From NCBI RefSeq assembly GCF_000243315.1, contig NZ_JH597770.1:603740-667739 (forward strand): 64,000 nt of DNA, in the 5' to 3' direction. The DNA is from Metallosphaera yellowstonensis MK1 (GTDB lineage Archaea; Thermoproteota; Thermoprotei_A; Sulfolobales; Sulfolobaceae). The notes beneath the pieces were generated by a model, which was not told the origin of the DNA, did no database searches, and worked only from the letters and a program-made list of their open reading frames with translations. This document shows positions 18,829-26,749 of this stretch, in pieces; position 1 is the first letter of the stretch, and each line of letters begins with the position of its first letter. Both the position numbers and the translations under genes were made by a program.

Positions 18829-19502
18829 TTCCCAAACACCCTGAGGATCTCTAGACCATCTGTAGACCCGTCTGGAGTTAGTTTAGAGAAAGACGCTCTC
18901 TCTGGGTGTGGCATAAGCCCTATCACGTTCCCAGCTTGATTTGCGATGCCTGCCACGTTTTGCACGGAACCGTTAGGGTTCACCTCCTCCACCACCAGCC
19001 CGGAGGGATTAGAGTACTGGAAGACCGCCAGCTCTCTGGCCTCCTCTTCGTCCTCCAGATAATATCTCCCCTCAGCGTGTGCTATGGGCATCAGTAGTAC
19101 GTCCTTGATACCTCTGGTGAATGGCGTGTCCTTTCTGCTCACCCTCACGTAAGTCCATTTGGTGATGAACCTGAGTTTCAGATTGGGGAGGAGGGCTCCC
19201 TTCAGTATTCCAGACTCTACAAGTATTTGGAAGCCGTTACAAATCCCGAGGACCAACTTGCCCTGGTCTGCCATCTCCCTCACCCCCTTCATGGCCTCGC
19301 TGTTGGCTGCTATGGTTCCGGCCCTGAGGTAGTCTCCGAAACTGAAACCACCAGGTATCACCACCCCCTGATACCTGTCTGGGTCGAAGGAATTGAACTT
19401 GACCACCTCGGCCTCAGCTTTCACCAGCCTCAGTGCCTTGACTACGTCTTCCTCGCAGGTCGTGCCTGGAAACTTAAGGACTGCCGTCCTCAACCCTCTC
19501 AC
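18825..19502 (-). CDS. purQ: FGAM synthase I, glutaminase subunit
   Basis: The 225-residue class I amidotransferase supplies ammonia to PurL. The nucleophile is Cys88 in LGICNGFQIL and the His/Glu pair is in MPHPERA near the C-terminus. PGGFSFGDYLRAG at about 50-62 is diagnostic for PurQ. The GTG at 19502 lies inside the end of purS; a TTG three codons later gives the more usual N-terminus, so the true start may be 19493. Confidence 0.95.
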   Translation of the reverse strand: MRGLRTAVLKFPGTTCEEDVVKALRLVKAEAEVVKFNSFDPDRYQGVVIPGGFSFGDYLRAGTIAANSEAMKGVREMADQGKLVLGICNGFQILVESGILKGALLPNLKLRFITKWTYVRVSRKDTPFTRGIKDVLLMPIAHAEGRYYLEDEEEARELAVFQYSNPSGLVVEEVNPNGSVQNVAGIANQAGNVIGLMPHPERASFSKLTPDGSTDGLEILRVFGK

Positions 19503-19743
19503 TCCTCACGATGATCTTGTGAACGATAGGGTTGAACAGTCTCTTCTCTTCAGCTATCCTCTTGACCAAGGATTCAGCCTCATCCTTGGACTTAGCCTCC
19601 ACCAGGAACCTCACGTACTTTCCTGCCTTCACCTCGCCTATAATCCCAGAGTACTGCTCCTCGATGACGAACCTCTTTATGGTCTCCCCCTCCGGATCCC
19701 TGACGCCGTCCTTGTTCACTATTATTAGCTCCACTGCGTACAT
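19474..19743 (-). CDS. purS: FGAM synthase subunit PurS
   Basis: The 89-residue protein is the small structural subunit that bridges PurL and PurQ. The N-terminus MYAVELIIVNKDGVRDPEG and the two-strand, two-helix pattern fit PurS. The ATG starts directly after the purC stop (19744-19746) and the 3' end overlaps purQ. Order purC-purS-purQ-purL is the standard archaeal and Gram-positive arrangement. Confidence 0.93.
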   Translation of the reverse strand: MYAVELIIVNKDGVRDPEGETIKRFVIEEQYSGIIGEVKAGKYVRFLVEAKSKDEAESLVKRIAEEKRLFNPIVHKIIVRSERVEDGSP

Positions 19744-20445
19744 CTAAACCACTCTCCTGAGTTTATCCAGGAACTCGGAGTAGGAGTCCCTCACGACCTC
19801 TAGAGGGAAGCCTCTCCTATACAAGTCCTTATCTAAGATCCTCCCGCTCCTGTCCCTAACTCTCATGGAGTCCAGGGACAGTTCATCTCCCAATATCAAC
19901 CTGTTGTCCAGCCTCCCGAACTCGAGCTTAAAGTCGTAGAGGACAAAGCCTGCCTCTTCAACCACCTTCTTCAGGACTTCGTTTACCTTGACCGCTAAGT
20001 CCTCCACTTTTCTGGCCTCTTCCTCTGAGAACAACTTGAGGTATCTCATGTGATGATAATTGAGGAGAGGATCATGTCTAGTATCGTCCTTCAGGAAGAA
20101 CTCCACTATGGGGGGTTGGAATACCTCTCCCTCCCCTATGGGTAGCCTCTTCACTATGCTACCCGTAGCTACGTTCCTCAGCACCACCTCCACAGGGACC
20201 ATTTTAAGCCTTTTTACGATCATGGTCCTCTCGTCCTCCATCCCTACGTAGTGTGTCTCCACGCCGTGTCTCTCCAACAACCTGAAGAGTATGGCTGAAG
20301 TCTGAGCGTTGAGGACTCCCTTCCCTGGTAACACGTCAGACTTAGCCCCGTCCCCAGCAGTTATTGAGTCCTTGAACCTCAACAGAACGTGTTGACCGTC
20401 CAGAAGGTAGACCTCCTTGGTCTTTCCCTCCCCTAACTTCTCCAT
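19744..20445 (-). CDS. purC: SAICAR synthetase
   Basis: The 233-residue enzyme joins aspartate to CAIR. The N-terminus [15 protein letters not shown], the [14 protein letters not shown] segment and [12 protein letters not shown] are family signatures, followed by the C-terminal DFKLEFGR. It is the first gene of the purine operon. The ATG at 20445 lies 26 bases after a TTAAAAAT box (20468-20475) and is preferred over the GTG 15 bases upstream; the transcript would be leaderless. purE, purB, purN/T and later steps are not in the window. Confidence 0.95.
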   Translation of the reverse strand: MEKLGEGKTKEVYLLDGQHVLLRFKDSITAGDGAKSDVLPGKGVLNAQTSAILFRLLERHGVETHYVGMEDERTMIVKRLKMVPVEVVLRNVATGSIVKRLPIGEGEVFQPPIVEFFLKDDTRHDPLLNYHHMRYLKLFSEEEARKVEDLAVKVNEVLKKVVEEAGFVLYDFKLEFGRLDNRLILGDELSLDSMRVRDRSGRILDKDLYRRGFPLEVVRDSYSEFLDKLRRVV

Positions 20446-20467
20446 ATTGCTTGTTAACACAACTAGC

Positions 20468-20530
20468 TTAAAAATGCATCTTCATCTCCGTGAAACATTT
20501 ACTTGTTTAAGTAAACACACATATTAAATT
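20468..20530. promoter_or_regulatory. purC divergent promoter with palindrome
   Basis: A leftward TATA box (20468-20475) serves purC and a rightward AT-rich box ATATTAAAT (about 20520-20528) serves the tRNA-binding gene. Between them is TTTACTT-GTTT-AAGTAAA (20498-20515), a 7-4-7 inverted repeat placed upstream of both boxes. It is a good operator candidate for either gene. Confidence 0.5.
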
Positions 20531-20545
20531 AGAGGTTCCTCCTGA

Positions 20546-20890
20546 ATGCCCATGGAGATCACCATTGACGAATTCCAAGAGGTGGAGATGAGGGTGGGGA
20601 TAGTCAAACAGGCAGAGAGGATAGAGGGAACCAAACTCCTCAAGCTCCTGGTAGACGTGGGGTCGGGAACTAGGCAAATAATCTCAGGTATAGCTCCGTA
20701 TTACAATCCGGAGAGCTTAGTAGGTAAGAGAGTGATCGTCTTGGTCAACCTCAAACCTAGGGTGATAAGGGGATACGAAAGTCAAGGGATGATATTGGCT
20801 GCAGGTTGCAAGGAAGATGAGGAGAGGGGAGTTAAACCTTCCGTCCTGACGGTTAACGATGAAGTACCTCCGGGAACTAGGGTATGTTAA
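20546..20890 (+). CDS. tRNA-binding OB-fold protein (MetRS beta-like)
   Basis: The 114-residue free-standing protein has the EMAPII/Arc1p/CsaA tRNA-binding OB fold. Motifs are EMRVGIVKQAERI near the N-terminus, KLLKLLVDVG, and VGKRVIVLVNLKPRVIRGYESQGMILAA. In archaea this module is often a separate gene that acts with methionyl-tRNA synthetase; a chaperone role of CsaA type is the alternative. A second ATG two codons in (20552) is equally plausible. It overlaps the next gene by 7 bases. Confidence 0.85.
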   Translation: MPMEITIDEFQEVEMRVGIVKQAERIEGTKLLKLLVDVGSGTRQIISGIAPYYNPESLVGKRVIVLVNLKPRVIRGYESQGMILAAGCKEDEERGVKPSVLTVNDEVPPGTRVC

Positions 20891-21882
20891 ATCCTTTTGA
20901 GGGCGTCACACTACCTCCCGATCCCGAGGAGCTGATAAGAAGGGAGTTGAGGAGGCTTAGGGACGTTCAAGGAGTAACAGTGAAGGACAGGGAGATAAGG
21001 AGGCTGATACACTTCAGGGACGCTTTACAGACATACAATAGGTTCCTGAACTCTTTCCCCAAGTTAGACCGGCTCCATCCCTTTTATCTCACCTCACTTG
21101 AGATAACCGCTGGGTCATTGGACAAGGTCAAGAGGTGCCTGGCACAGGTGAGGAGGAAGGTGAACGTGGCGAGCAGGCTCCTGGAGAATTACGTGGAACA
21201 AATCAAGAGGAGCCCAGAGGCGAGAGCGAACACCCTCATGAGGACAGGTTTCGGAAGGGCCGCCTCAGTACTGAGGGACGGTAGGGAGTGTATAACTTGG
21301 TTAGCCGAGGTCACGAGGGAACTCTCTAAGGCAAAGTCCGTAGACCCAGACCTTCCCACAATAATAATTGCAGGTCCGCCTAACGTTGGAAAATCCACAT
21401 TGGTCTCCAAGATCTCATCGGCCAAACCCAGGATAGCCAGTTTTCCGTTCACCACCAAGGAAGTACATGTGGGACACATGAACTGTGGGGTCAAGATCCA
21501 AGTGTTAGATACTCCAGGTATATTGGACAGACCGGACAGTGAGAGGAACGTCATAGAGAGGAAGGCCGTGAACGCCATAAGGAACCTTAGGGGGATAGTG
21601 ATCTTCATGTTCGATGTCTCCAACTCATCCCTTTACGATGCTGGGGAACAGCTCTCCATATACAGGGAAGTCACCGGGATGGGAAGACCTGTAGTCACGG
21701 TCTTCAACAAGGTGGACGACGTAAATCAGGAGCTCTTCGACGCGTTGGCCCAGAAGTTGAACCAGGAGAGAGTGCTGAAGCTGAGCGCAGAAAAGGGTGA
21801 GGGTATGGTAGAACTCAAGAGGGAAATTTTTATTCGCTTGAAGGAAGTTTCCCCTGATATAAGTGATCTACTGGATTGTTGA
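20884..21882 (+). CDS. Nog1-type GTPase
   Basis: The 332-residue GTPase has a helical N-terminal NOG1 domain (about 1-155) and an Obg-like G domain: G1 AGPPNVGKST (about 161-170), G3 DTPG, G4 NKVD. Eukaryotic Nog1 acts in 60S ribosome assembly, so the archaeal protein probably helps mature the large subunit. The eukaryotic C-terminal extension is missing, as is normal for archaea. The ATG overlaps the preceding gene, and the 3' end overlaps queE by 20 bases, so the three are cotranscribed. Confidence 0.92.
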   Translation: MLNPFEGVTLPPDPEELIRRELRRLRDVQGVTVKDREIRRLIHFRDALQTYNRFLNSFPKLDRLHPFYLTSLEITAGSLDKVKRCLAQVRRKVNVASRLLENYVEQIKRSPEARANTLMRTGFGRAASVLRDGRECITWLAEVTRELSKAKSVDPDLPTIIIAGPPNVGKSTLVSKISSAKPRIASFPFTTKEVHVGHMNCGVKIQVLDTPGILDRPDSERNVIERKAVNAIRNLRGIVIFMFDVSNSSLYDAGEQLSIYREVTGMGRPVVTVFNKVDDVNQELFDALAQKLNQERVLKLSAEKGEGMVELKREIFIRLKEVSPDISDLLDC

Positions 21883-22495
21883 AATATTCTCCTCCATACA
21901 AGGGGAGGGACTTCTAATAGGCTCGCCCTCCAACTTCATCAGATTAGCCGGTTGTAATTTGAGGTGCACATGGTGCGATACCAAATATTCCTGGATAAGA
22001 TCTGACGGGAGACCCATGACTCTAGAGCAGATACTGGACTCCCTGGACACCACTCCGCAATGGACCACCGTGACAGGAGGGGAGCCACTACTCCAGGACA
22101 TCTTCCCCCTTGCGGATGCTCTGAAGAACAAGGGATTTAAGGTGGCAGTTGAAACCAACGGTACGGTGAAGCCCAGAGAGGAGGTGAGGAAGGTAGTTGA
22201 CGTGTTCTCCGTGTCTCCTAAGCTATCCAACTCCGGCTATAAACTGAGGTACGACTTCAGCGACGATTGGGCGACATATTACAAGTTCGTGATAGTCAAC
22301 CCAGAGGTAGACCTCAGGGAAGTTAAGGACTTCGTGGAGTCTCAAGGAATAAGGAAAGAGAAGGTCATAGTCCAACCTGACGGTAACAGGAGAGATTACC
22401 TTCAGGCTCTGAAGGAACTAGCGGACAAGGTAATGGAGATGAGGCTACCCTTTAGGGTTTTGCCCCAACTTCACAGGATCATTTCTTACAGATGA
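21863..22495 (+). CDS. queE: 7-carboxy-7-deazaguanine synthase
   Basis: The 210-residue radical SAM enzyme contracts the ring of carboxytetrahydropterin in the pathway to archaeosine and queuosine. The cluster ligands are C31, C35 and C38 in CNLRCTWCDT, preceded by the diagnostic FSSIQGEGLLIG. VTGGEPLL follows near residue 71. The start is GTG inside the Nog1 gene. The 3' end overlaps taw3 on the other strand by 51 bases. Both neighbours (QueE and Taw3) act in tRNA guanosine modification. Confidence 0.92.
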   Translation: MIYWIVEIFSSIQGEGLLIGSPSNFIRLAGCNLRCTWCDTKYSWIRSDGRPMTLEQILDSLDTTPQWTTVTGGEPLLQDIFPLADALKNKGFKVAVETNGTVKPREEVRKVVDVFSVSPKLSNSGYKLRYDFSDDWATYYKFVIVNPEVDLREVKDFVESQGIRKEKVIVQPDGNRRDYLQALKELADKVMEMRLPFRVLPQLHRIISYR

Positions 22496-23053
22496 CTCAA
22501 CCTGGATTCTCAACATCTCCATCTTTTCCTTTCCTCTGGTCAGTACCTCATTGGCCAGCTTGACTAGCGGTCTCACCTCAGGATCTTCAGTTTCCTCTCC
22601 CTTGAGGAGGTGAGTCAACTTTATCCCGGTCCGCAGCTCCACCAGGATTCCCTTGGAATTTACTGTCATTATCCCGCTGTGTTTGAAACCGGCCAGCCTG
22701 GCTATCCTGAGTATCTCCCAGGCTTCCCCCATGTCCTTAGTGTAAACGTGAAGGATCGGCCCCTGAACGACTAACCACAACCTGTGTAGCGCCCCTTTAC
22801 TCAGTACTCCAGTCAGATCCTCTTCGGTAATACCCAAATGGTTCTTGAAGACCACCGCCGACCCCCTCCTCGACCAAGGATAGTCCGCGTCAATCACGGT
22901 TATCCTTCCACTACAGCTACTGTAAGTGAACGACTTCCCCCTCTTAAAGAACGCCCAAAGTAGATCCCAGATATCCGGATCCAGATAACCTATTTCTCTA
23001 TCCCTAATTAACCTCTCCATGGCTTGTCGCTTAGCCTCTTCCCACGAGTCCAT
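22445..23053 (-). CDS. taw3: tRNA wybutosine-pathway methyltransferase Taw3
   Basis: The 202-residue TYW3/Taw3-type protein N4-methylates the tricyclic wyosine intermediate at G37 of tRNA-Phe. The signature YSSCSGRI lies at about 43-50, and ADYPWSRRGSAVVFKNH and a C-terminal LANEVLTRGK are also family-like. A TATA-like box CTTAAAAAG at 23075-23083 lies 26 bases upstream of the ATG. It is convergent with queE, overlapping by 51 bases. Confidence 0.88.
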   Translation of the reverse strand: MDSWEEAKRQAMERLIRDREIGYLDPDIWDLLWAFFKRGKSFTYSSCSGRITVIDADYPWSRRGSAVVFKNHLGITEEDLTGVLSKGALHRLWLVVQGPILHVYTKDMGEAWEILRIARLAGFKHSGIMTVNSKGILVELRTGIKLTHLLKGEETEDPEVRPLVKLANEVLTRGKEKMEMLRIQVESSVRNDPVKLGQNPKG

Positions 23054-23057
23054 CGCC

Positions 23058-23083
23058 GATTTTAACTTCCCTAACTTAAAAAG
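23058..23083. promoter_or_regulatory. Interlocked divergent promoters
   Basis: GATTTTAAC (23058-23066) is placed about 27 bases upstream of the rightward GTG at 23090. CTTAAAAAG (23075-23083) is about 26 bases upstream of the leftward taw3 ATG at 23053. The boxes lie between the two start codons so that each transcript begins past the other gene's box. Confidence 0.45.
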
Positions 23084-23089
23084 GGTTTT

Positions 23090-23476
23090 GTGAGAGCCTC
23101 AGAGGTCCTGAGGAGGTATCTGGAAGAGGAGGAGTTCCAGCTGGAACTCCAGGAGGAGATAGAGTACGATAGTCTCGGTGAACTCCAGGAAGTCCCCCTG
23201 GAAGTCAGGATCCTTGTGAGGAGCAAAGGGAGAGCCAGACTTGTCCTCCTGGGCTTCCTGAAGATCGCCTATGAGTGCAGTCCGGAGTTCGCTAAGGATT
23301 ACTTGGACATGAGCATCTCTCTAGAAGAGATTAAGAGAAGGCACGGGGTTTACACTGAACTGGAGTTCGTAGCCCTTCATTGCCTCCACATGATAAGGGA
23401 TAAGGATGCACAGGCTACAATGCGGAAGCTCAAAACCTATATACTCTCTCGAGAGAGTAAAGCCCATGGACTTTGA
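23090..23476 (+). CDS. Conserved hypothetical protein, 128 residues
   Basis: Not recognised. The protein begins with an acidic, Glu-rich helix (about 1-32), then a strand-rich middle (EVPLEVRILVRSKGRARLVLLG) and a helical C-terminal half with two His and two Cys residues. The start is GTG at the leaderless distance from a TATA-like box. The last codons contain the promoter and an 18-bp palindrome of the downstream lpd gene. No signal peptide or membrane segment is seen. Confidence 0.6.
   Translation: MRASEVLRRYLEEEEFQLELQEEIEYDSLGELQEVPLEVRILVRSKGRARLVLLGFLKIAYECSPEFAKDYLDMSISLEEIKRRHGVYTELEFVALHCLHMIRDKDAQATMRKLKTYILSRESKAHGL
23442..23459. promoter_or_regulatory. Perfect 18-bp palindrome at lpd promoter
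   Basis: TACTCTCTC-GAGAGAGTA is a perfect inverted repeat with no spacer. It starts right after the TATA-like CTATATA (23438-23444) and ends seven bases before the lpd ATG (23466), covering the predicted transcription start. That is where an archaeal repressor would block polymerase. It lies inside the coding sequence of the preceding gene. Confidence 0.55.
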
Positions 23477-24815
23477 TGTAGTAGTTATCGGAGGCGGAGT
23501 CGCGGGGGTCGCAGCGGCCCTAAGAGCTTCAGAATTAGGGAAGAGAGTGGCTATAGTTGAGAGAGATGAAATGGGAGGAGAATGCATAAATAGGGCCTGC
23601 ATCCCTTCCAAGACGCTAATTGACGCCGTAAAGGTCGTGAATAAAGCGAGGAGTTCCCCGTGGATACAATCAGCAGCGAGGCTGGATTACCCTAAGCTGA
23701 ACGAGTACAAAACAATCATCATCAAGTCAATAAAGGAAAGGATGGAGGCGAACCTCAATTCCAAGGGAGTGAAGATCGTGAAGGGTCAGGCTAAGGTGAG
23801 AACATCAGGTGAAGTTGAGGTAGGAGGAAACGTGATAACCACCGACTCGTTAGTTCTAGCTACCGGATCAGTACCTCTATCTCTCCCTGACTTCCCTCTG
23901 AACGGAAAAAATGTCCTGGATCCGTGGACAGCCATGAATCTGAGGGAACTACCAGAAGAAATAGTGATAGTAGGGGGAGGAGTTGCTGGTGTGGAGCTCG
24001 CGACGCTCTTTAGAGCACTAGGGAAGGAGGTAACTATCCTTGAACTCATGCCTCAACTGCTTCCAGGGTTTGACAAGGACATAGCGTCAGCTACAAAGAA
24101 GAGAATGGAGGAGAAGGGGATCAGGATCTATCTAAACGCTAAGTCTAAGATCGTGAGCTCTGAGGGGAAGGTGAGGTTCTTAGTCAATCTTCCCAACTCG
24201 TCAGAGGAAGTGGTAGGCGATATGGCAGTGATCACCATAGGGAGGAAAGCTAGCACGGAATACGTGAACCTCAGGGATATTAGCGTGGAAACGGATCCTA
24301 GGGGATACATAAAGGTAGATGAAAATGCAAGGACTAGCAACCCTAGGGTATTCGCTGCAGGCGATGTGGCCGGAATACCCCTATCTGCCACTAAGGCCTG
24401 GAGGCAAGGAGTAGTGGCTGGAGATAATCTAGGAGGAAGGGCATCTAAAATGCCAAGATTCATACCCACCTCAATATTTGCTGATCTAGAGATAGGAGTA
24501 GTAGGAAGGACCTTAGATGATGCCAAGAAGTTGGGACTGGATGCCAGGGAAATAATCGTGCCCATGAAAGTTATCCCCAGGGCGTGGACTACAAATGAGA
24601 CTGAAGGTTTCTTAAAATTAGTTGTGGCAAACGATAAGATAGAGGGGGCCCACATGATAGGAGAGGGAGCTACCGAAGTCGTGAATACCGTGAGTATGGC
24701 CATGGAATTGGGAGTTAGCATCCAACAACTCTACGCTGTTACATTTGCCCACCCAACGGTCTCTGAAATCGTAGGGGAAGCAGTACAGAGGCTAACTCAC
24801 GGTGAACTATATTAG
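23466..24815 (+). CDS. Dihydrolipoamide dehydrogenase-like flavoprotein
   Basis: The 449-residue enzyme belongs to the class I pyridine nucleotide-disulfide oxidoreductases. It has an FAD-binding GGGVAG near residues 9-14, the redox pair C40/C45 (GGECINRACIPSK), an NAD-binding GGGVAGVE at about 168-175, AAGDVAG, and the C-terminal catalytic His-Glu in FAHPTVSE. All dihydrolipoamide dehydrogenase landmarks are there, but no E1/E2 genes are nearby, so the substrate could be another disulfide. The ATG at 23466 is preferred to an ATG 60 bases upstream because it lies 26 bases after a TATA box and gives the normal MDFDVVVIGGG start. Confidence 0.88.
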   Translation: MDFDVVVIGGGVAGVAAALRASELGKRVAIVERDEMGGECINRACIPSKTLIDAVKVVNKARSSPWIQSAARLDYPKLNEYKTIIIKSIKERMEANLNSKGVKIVKGQAKVRTSGEVEVGGNVITTDSLVLATGSVPLSLPDFPLNGKNVLDPWTAMNLRELPEEIVIVGGGVAGVELATLFRALGKEVTILELMPQLLPGFDKDIASATKKRMEEKGIRIYLNAKSKIVSSEGKVRFLVNLPNSSEEVVGDMAVITIGRKASTEYVNLRDISVETDPRGYIKVDENARTSNPRVFAAGDVAGIPLSATKAWRQGVVAGDNLGGRASKMPRFIPTSIFADLEIGVVGRTLDDAKKLGLDAREIIVPMKVIPRAWTTNETEGFLKLVVANDKIEGAHMIGEGATEVVNTVSMAMELGVSIQQLYAVTFAHPTVSEIVGEAVQRLTHGELY

Positions 24816-24838
24816 GCTTCCCATCTCATTAACATGAA

Positions 24839-25156
24839 ATGAGTAATGAGAGGGAGAGGAGGGAGATAAGGAAGCTATTCAAGCTCCTTTTCCTCACGTC
24901 AAGGGGAGGGATTACCAGAGTGAGGATCATCACGGCACTCTTGTCCTCTCCCATGAACGCTAATCAACTCAGTCGCGCCTTGAACCTAGATTATAAAACG
25001 GTCATCCATCACTTGGAAGTGCTAACGGAGAACTCCTTGGTAGTCAAGGAGGGAGAAGGATATGGTGCCCTTTATAGGCCCTCGAGTTTCCTTAAGCTTC
25101 ACTTTGACATCTACCAAGAGATAGTTGGTAATTTCAAACCTGTAAAAAAAGCCTGA
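24839..25156 (+). CDS. Winged-helix transcriptional regulator
   Basis: The 105-residue winged-helix protein is of the ArsR/Lrs14-like type. A recognition-helix region (NANQLSRALNLDYKTVIHHLEVL, about 40-62) is followed by a wing (NSLVVKEGEGYGALYRPS). It carries no ligand domain. It sits 23 bases after the lpd-like gene, in the same direction, so it may be cotranscribed and is a candidate reader of the palindrome at 23442-23459. Confidence 0.8.
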   Translation: MSNERERREIRKLFKLLFLTSRGGITRVRIITALLSSPMNANQLSRALNLDYKTVIHHLEVLTENSLVVKEGEGYGALYRPSSFLKLHFDIYQEIVGNFKPVKKA

Positions 25157-25205
25157 CGTTGAGAACCCTAAACCCTCTTAAAGTCTCTTTCCCAATAACA
25201 TTCGT

Positions 25206-25706
25206 ATGAACAAAGAGCTACATAGATTTCTAGTGCAGACTAGGACTTTCAGGGGAAAGATAAGGCTTTGGCAGGGTAAGCTAAGGAACAGAGCAGAGCA
25301 TTACAGGAACCTCTCTGCCGTTAACGCCACCAGGTTCTCCGCTATTGCACAACAGTACGCTAAGGAGTCAGAACAATTAGAGAAGATATCGCAACACCTT
25401 GAAAGGATGGACGTCCTCTTGGAGATGTTAGAGATGAAAGTCGAGACCGCGCTCTATATTGACTATATAGCTCAAGAGCTAGTAAATGTAGTTGAGGCAC
25501 TCAGGGAGTTCAAAAAGGAAACTCCGTTCCTGGGTGCTGAACTCACAATGCTTTTAGATGAACTATATACAAGCTTTTATACGTCCTTCAAGGTCCCCGA
25601 ACCGGTGATAATACAGGCGAGGGAGAAGGCGGTTGAGGTACTTCAAGAGGCCGACCAACTCATACGAGCTAGGGAAAAGGAAGGGAAGAGTAGTATAAAG
25701 ACTTAA
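25206..25706 (+). CDS. ESCRT-III (CdvB-family) protein
   Basis: The 166-residue all-helical protein matches the Snf7 core of archaeal ESCRT-III. A basic first helix (QTRTFRGKIRLWQGKLRNRAE, about 11-31) is followed by a long helical hairpin and then the segment LEMLEMKVETALYID...VVEALREFKKETP...ELTMLLDELY, which aligns with the archaeal helix 3-4 region. It lacks the C-terminal MIM2 and winged-helix parts of full CdvB, so it is best seen as a short paralogue like CdvB3. Such proteins polymerise at membranes in cell division and vesicle release. A TATA box (TCTTAAAG near 25181) 26 bases upstream predicts a leaderless, separate transcript. Confidence 0.75.
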   Translation: MNKELHRFLVQTRTFRGKIRLWQGKLRNRAEHYRNLSAVNATRFSAIAQQYAKESEQLEKISQHLERMDVLLEMLEMKVETALYIDYIAQELVNVVEALREFKKETPFLGAELTMLLDELYTSFYTSFKVPEPVIIQAREKAVEVLQEADQLIRAREKEGKSSIKT

Positions 25707-25710
25707 AAAA

Positions 25711-25725
25711 TATATAGCCTATATA
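25711..25725. promoter_or_regulatory. TATA-region inverted repeat
   Basis: TATATAG-C-CTATATA is a 7-1-7 inverted repeat ending four bases before the GTG start of the AbrB-PhoU gene. It overlaps the promoter region and could be bound by the AbrB-like domain of that protein (autoregulation) or simply be a paired TATA sequence. Confidence 0.4.
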
Positions 25726-25729
25726 ACTT

Positions 25730-26749
25730 GTGCAGTCAAAGACAACAAGGAGAATACAGCTCACAGGGGGCTCCACTTACATCATCTCTCTCCCCAAAAA
25801 CTGGGTCAGACAACTGTCCCTTAAGCCAGGTGACGAAGTGGATGTTATCCAGGACAGTAATCTAAGGCTATTGCTGGTACCAAAAGGTACATCCCAGGAC
25901 GGAAGACAGAACAGGGCTGTAATAACATGTGAAAACCTCAGACCTAACTTCGCCGTTAGAGAGTTCATTGCATACTACATGGCAGGTTATACAATAGTTT
26001 CCCTGATCTGTGCCAAGATGAAAGCTGAGGATAGGACTGCAATTAAGGACACGGTAAGGAAGAGACTACTTGGAGCTGAAGTGGTGGAAGAGGATAGCAC
26101 TAACCTAACGGTTCAATTCTTAGTGAACGAGAAGGATCTACCTATATCGAGGGCCATTAATAGGGCAGCCGCGATATCACAGAACATGTTGAAGGACACC
26201 CTTGATGCCCTGAGGACTGGGGATATAGAGGTAGCTAGGGAGGTCCAGGAGAGGGACGATGAGGTGGACAGGTTTTACTTCTATGTAGCTAGACAGCTAA
26301 CCCTCAGTATAACCTCCTTTGAGATCCTTGAGGAAGAGGGATATAACGCCACGCAGATAGTGGATATATACTCGGCAGCGAAGTCCGTGGAGAGGATTGC
26401 AGATCACGCCCATAGGATTTCGAGTCTGATCCCTGAGATCGGCGGTGCAGTACCGGAGTCTGTAGTTAAGGTGGGGGAAAGAGTTCTCGAGCTCTACAAG
26501 GAGGCCTCAAGTTCTTTCATTAATGGCAAGAGGGAAACAGCAAACAGGATAATAGAGGAGGACAGGGAGATAGCTGAGTTACACAGGACTGTCATGTCGT
26601 CTCTGCTCAAGGAGTTGGGAGAGCTTAGAGCACCAATCCTGTTCGTTCTAGACTCCTTCAGACGAATTAGCAGGTACTCAGTGGACTTGGCTGAAACTAC
26701 AATAAATCTCCTTGCTAAGAATAAGGACTCACCGATCCAGGGGAGTTGA
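25730..26749 (+). CDS. AbrB-PhoU phosphate-uptake-type regulator
   Basis: The 339-residue protein has an N-terminal SpoVT/AbrB swapped-hairpin DNA-binding domain ([29 protein letters not shown], about 6-35) and two PhoU-type helical domains, the second around 190-335 ([13 protein letters not shown] is the metal-binding PhoU helix). This fusion is common in archaea and is thought to control phosphate uptake or other transport. No phosphate transporter genes are in the window. The start is GTG. The 3' end overlaps the convergent JAMM-like gene by 21 bases. Confidence 0.87.
   Translation: MQSKTTRRIQLTGGSTYIISLPKNWVRQLSLKPGDEVDVIQDSNLRLLLVPKGTSQDGRQNRAVITCENLRPNFAVREFIAYYMAGYTIVSLICAKMKAEDRTAIKDTVRKRLLGAEVVEEDSTNLTVQFLVNEKDLPISRAINRAAAISQNMLKDTLDALRTGDIEVAREVQERDDEVDRFYFYVARQLTLSITSFEILEEEGYNATQIVDIYSAAKSVERIADHAHRISSLIPEIGGAVPESVVKVGERVLELYKEASSSFINGKRETANRIIEEDREIAELHRTVMSSLLKELGELRAPILFVLDSFRRISRYSVDLAETTINLLAKNKDSPIQGS

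Noticed and set aside
23406-23465. 20-codon extension of the lpd-like gene
   Set aside because: It translates the upstream gene out of frame and lies before the TATA box and palindrome; MDFDVVVIGGG at 23466 is the normal start.
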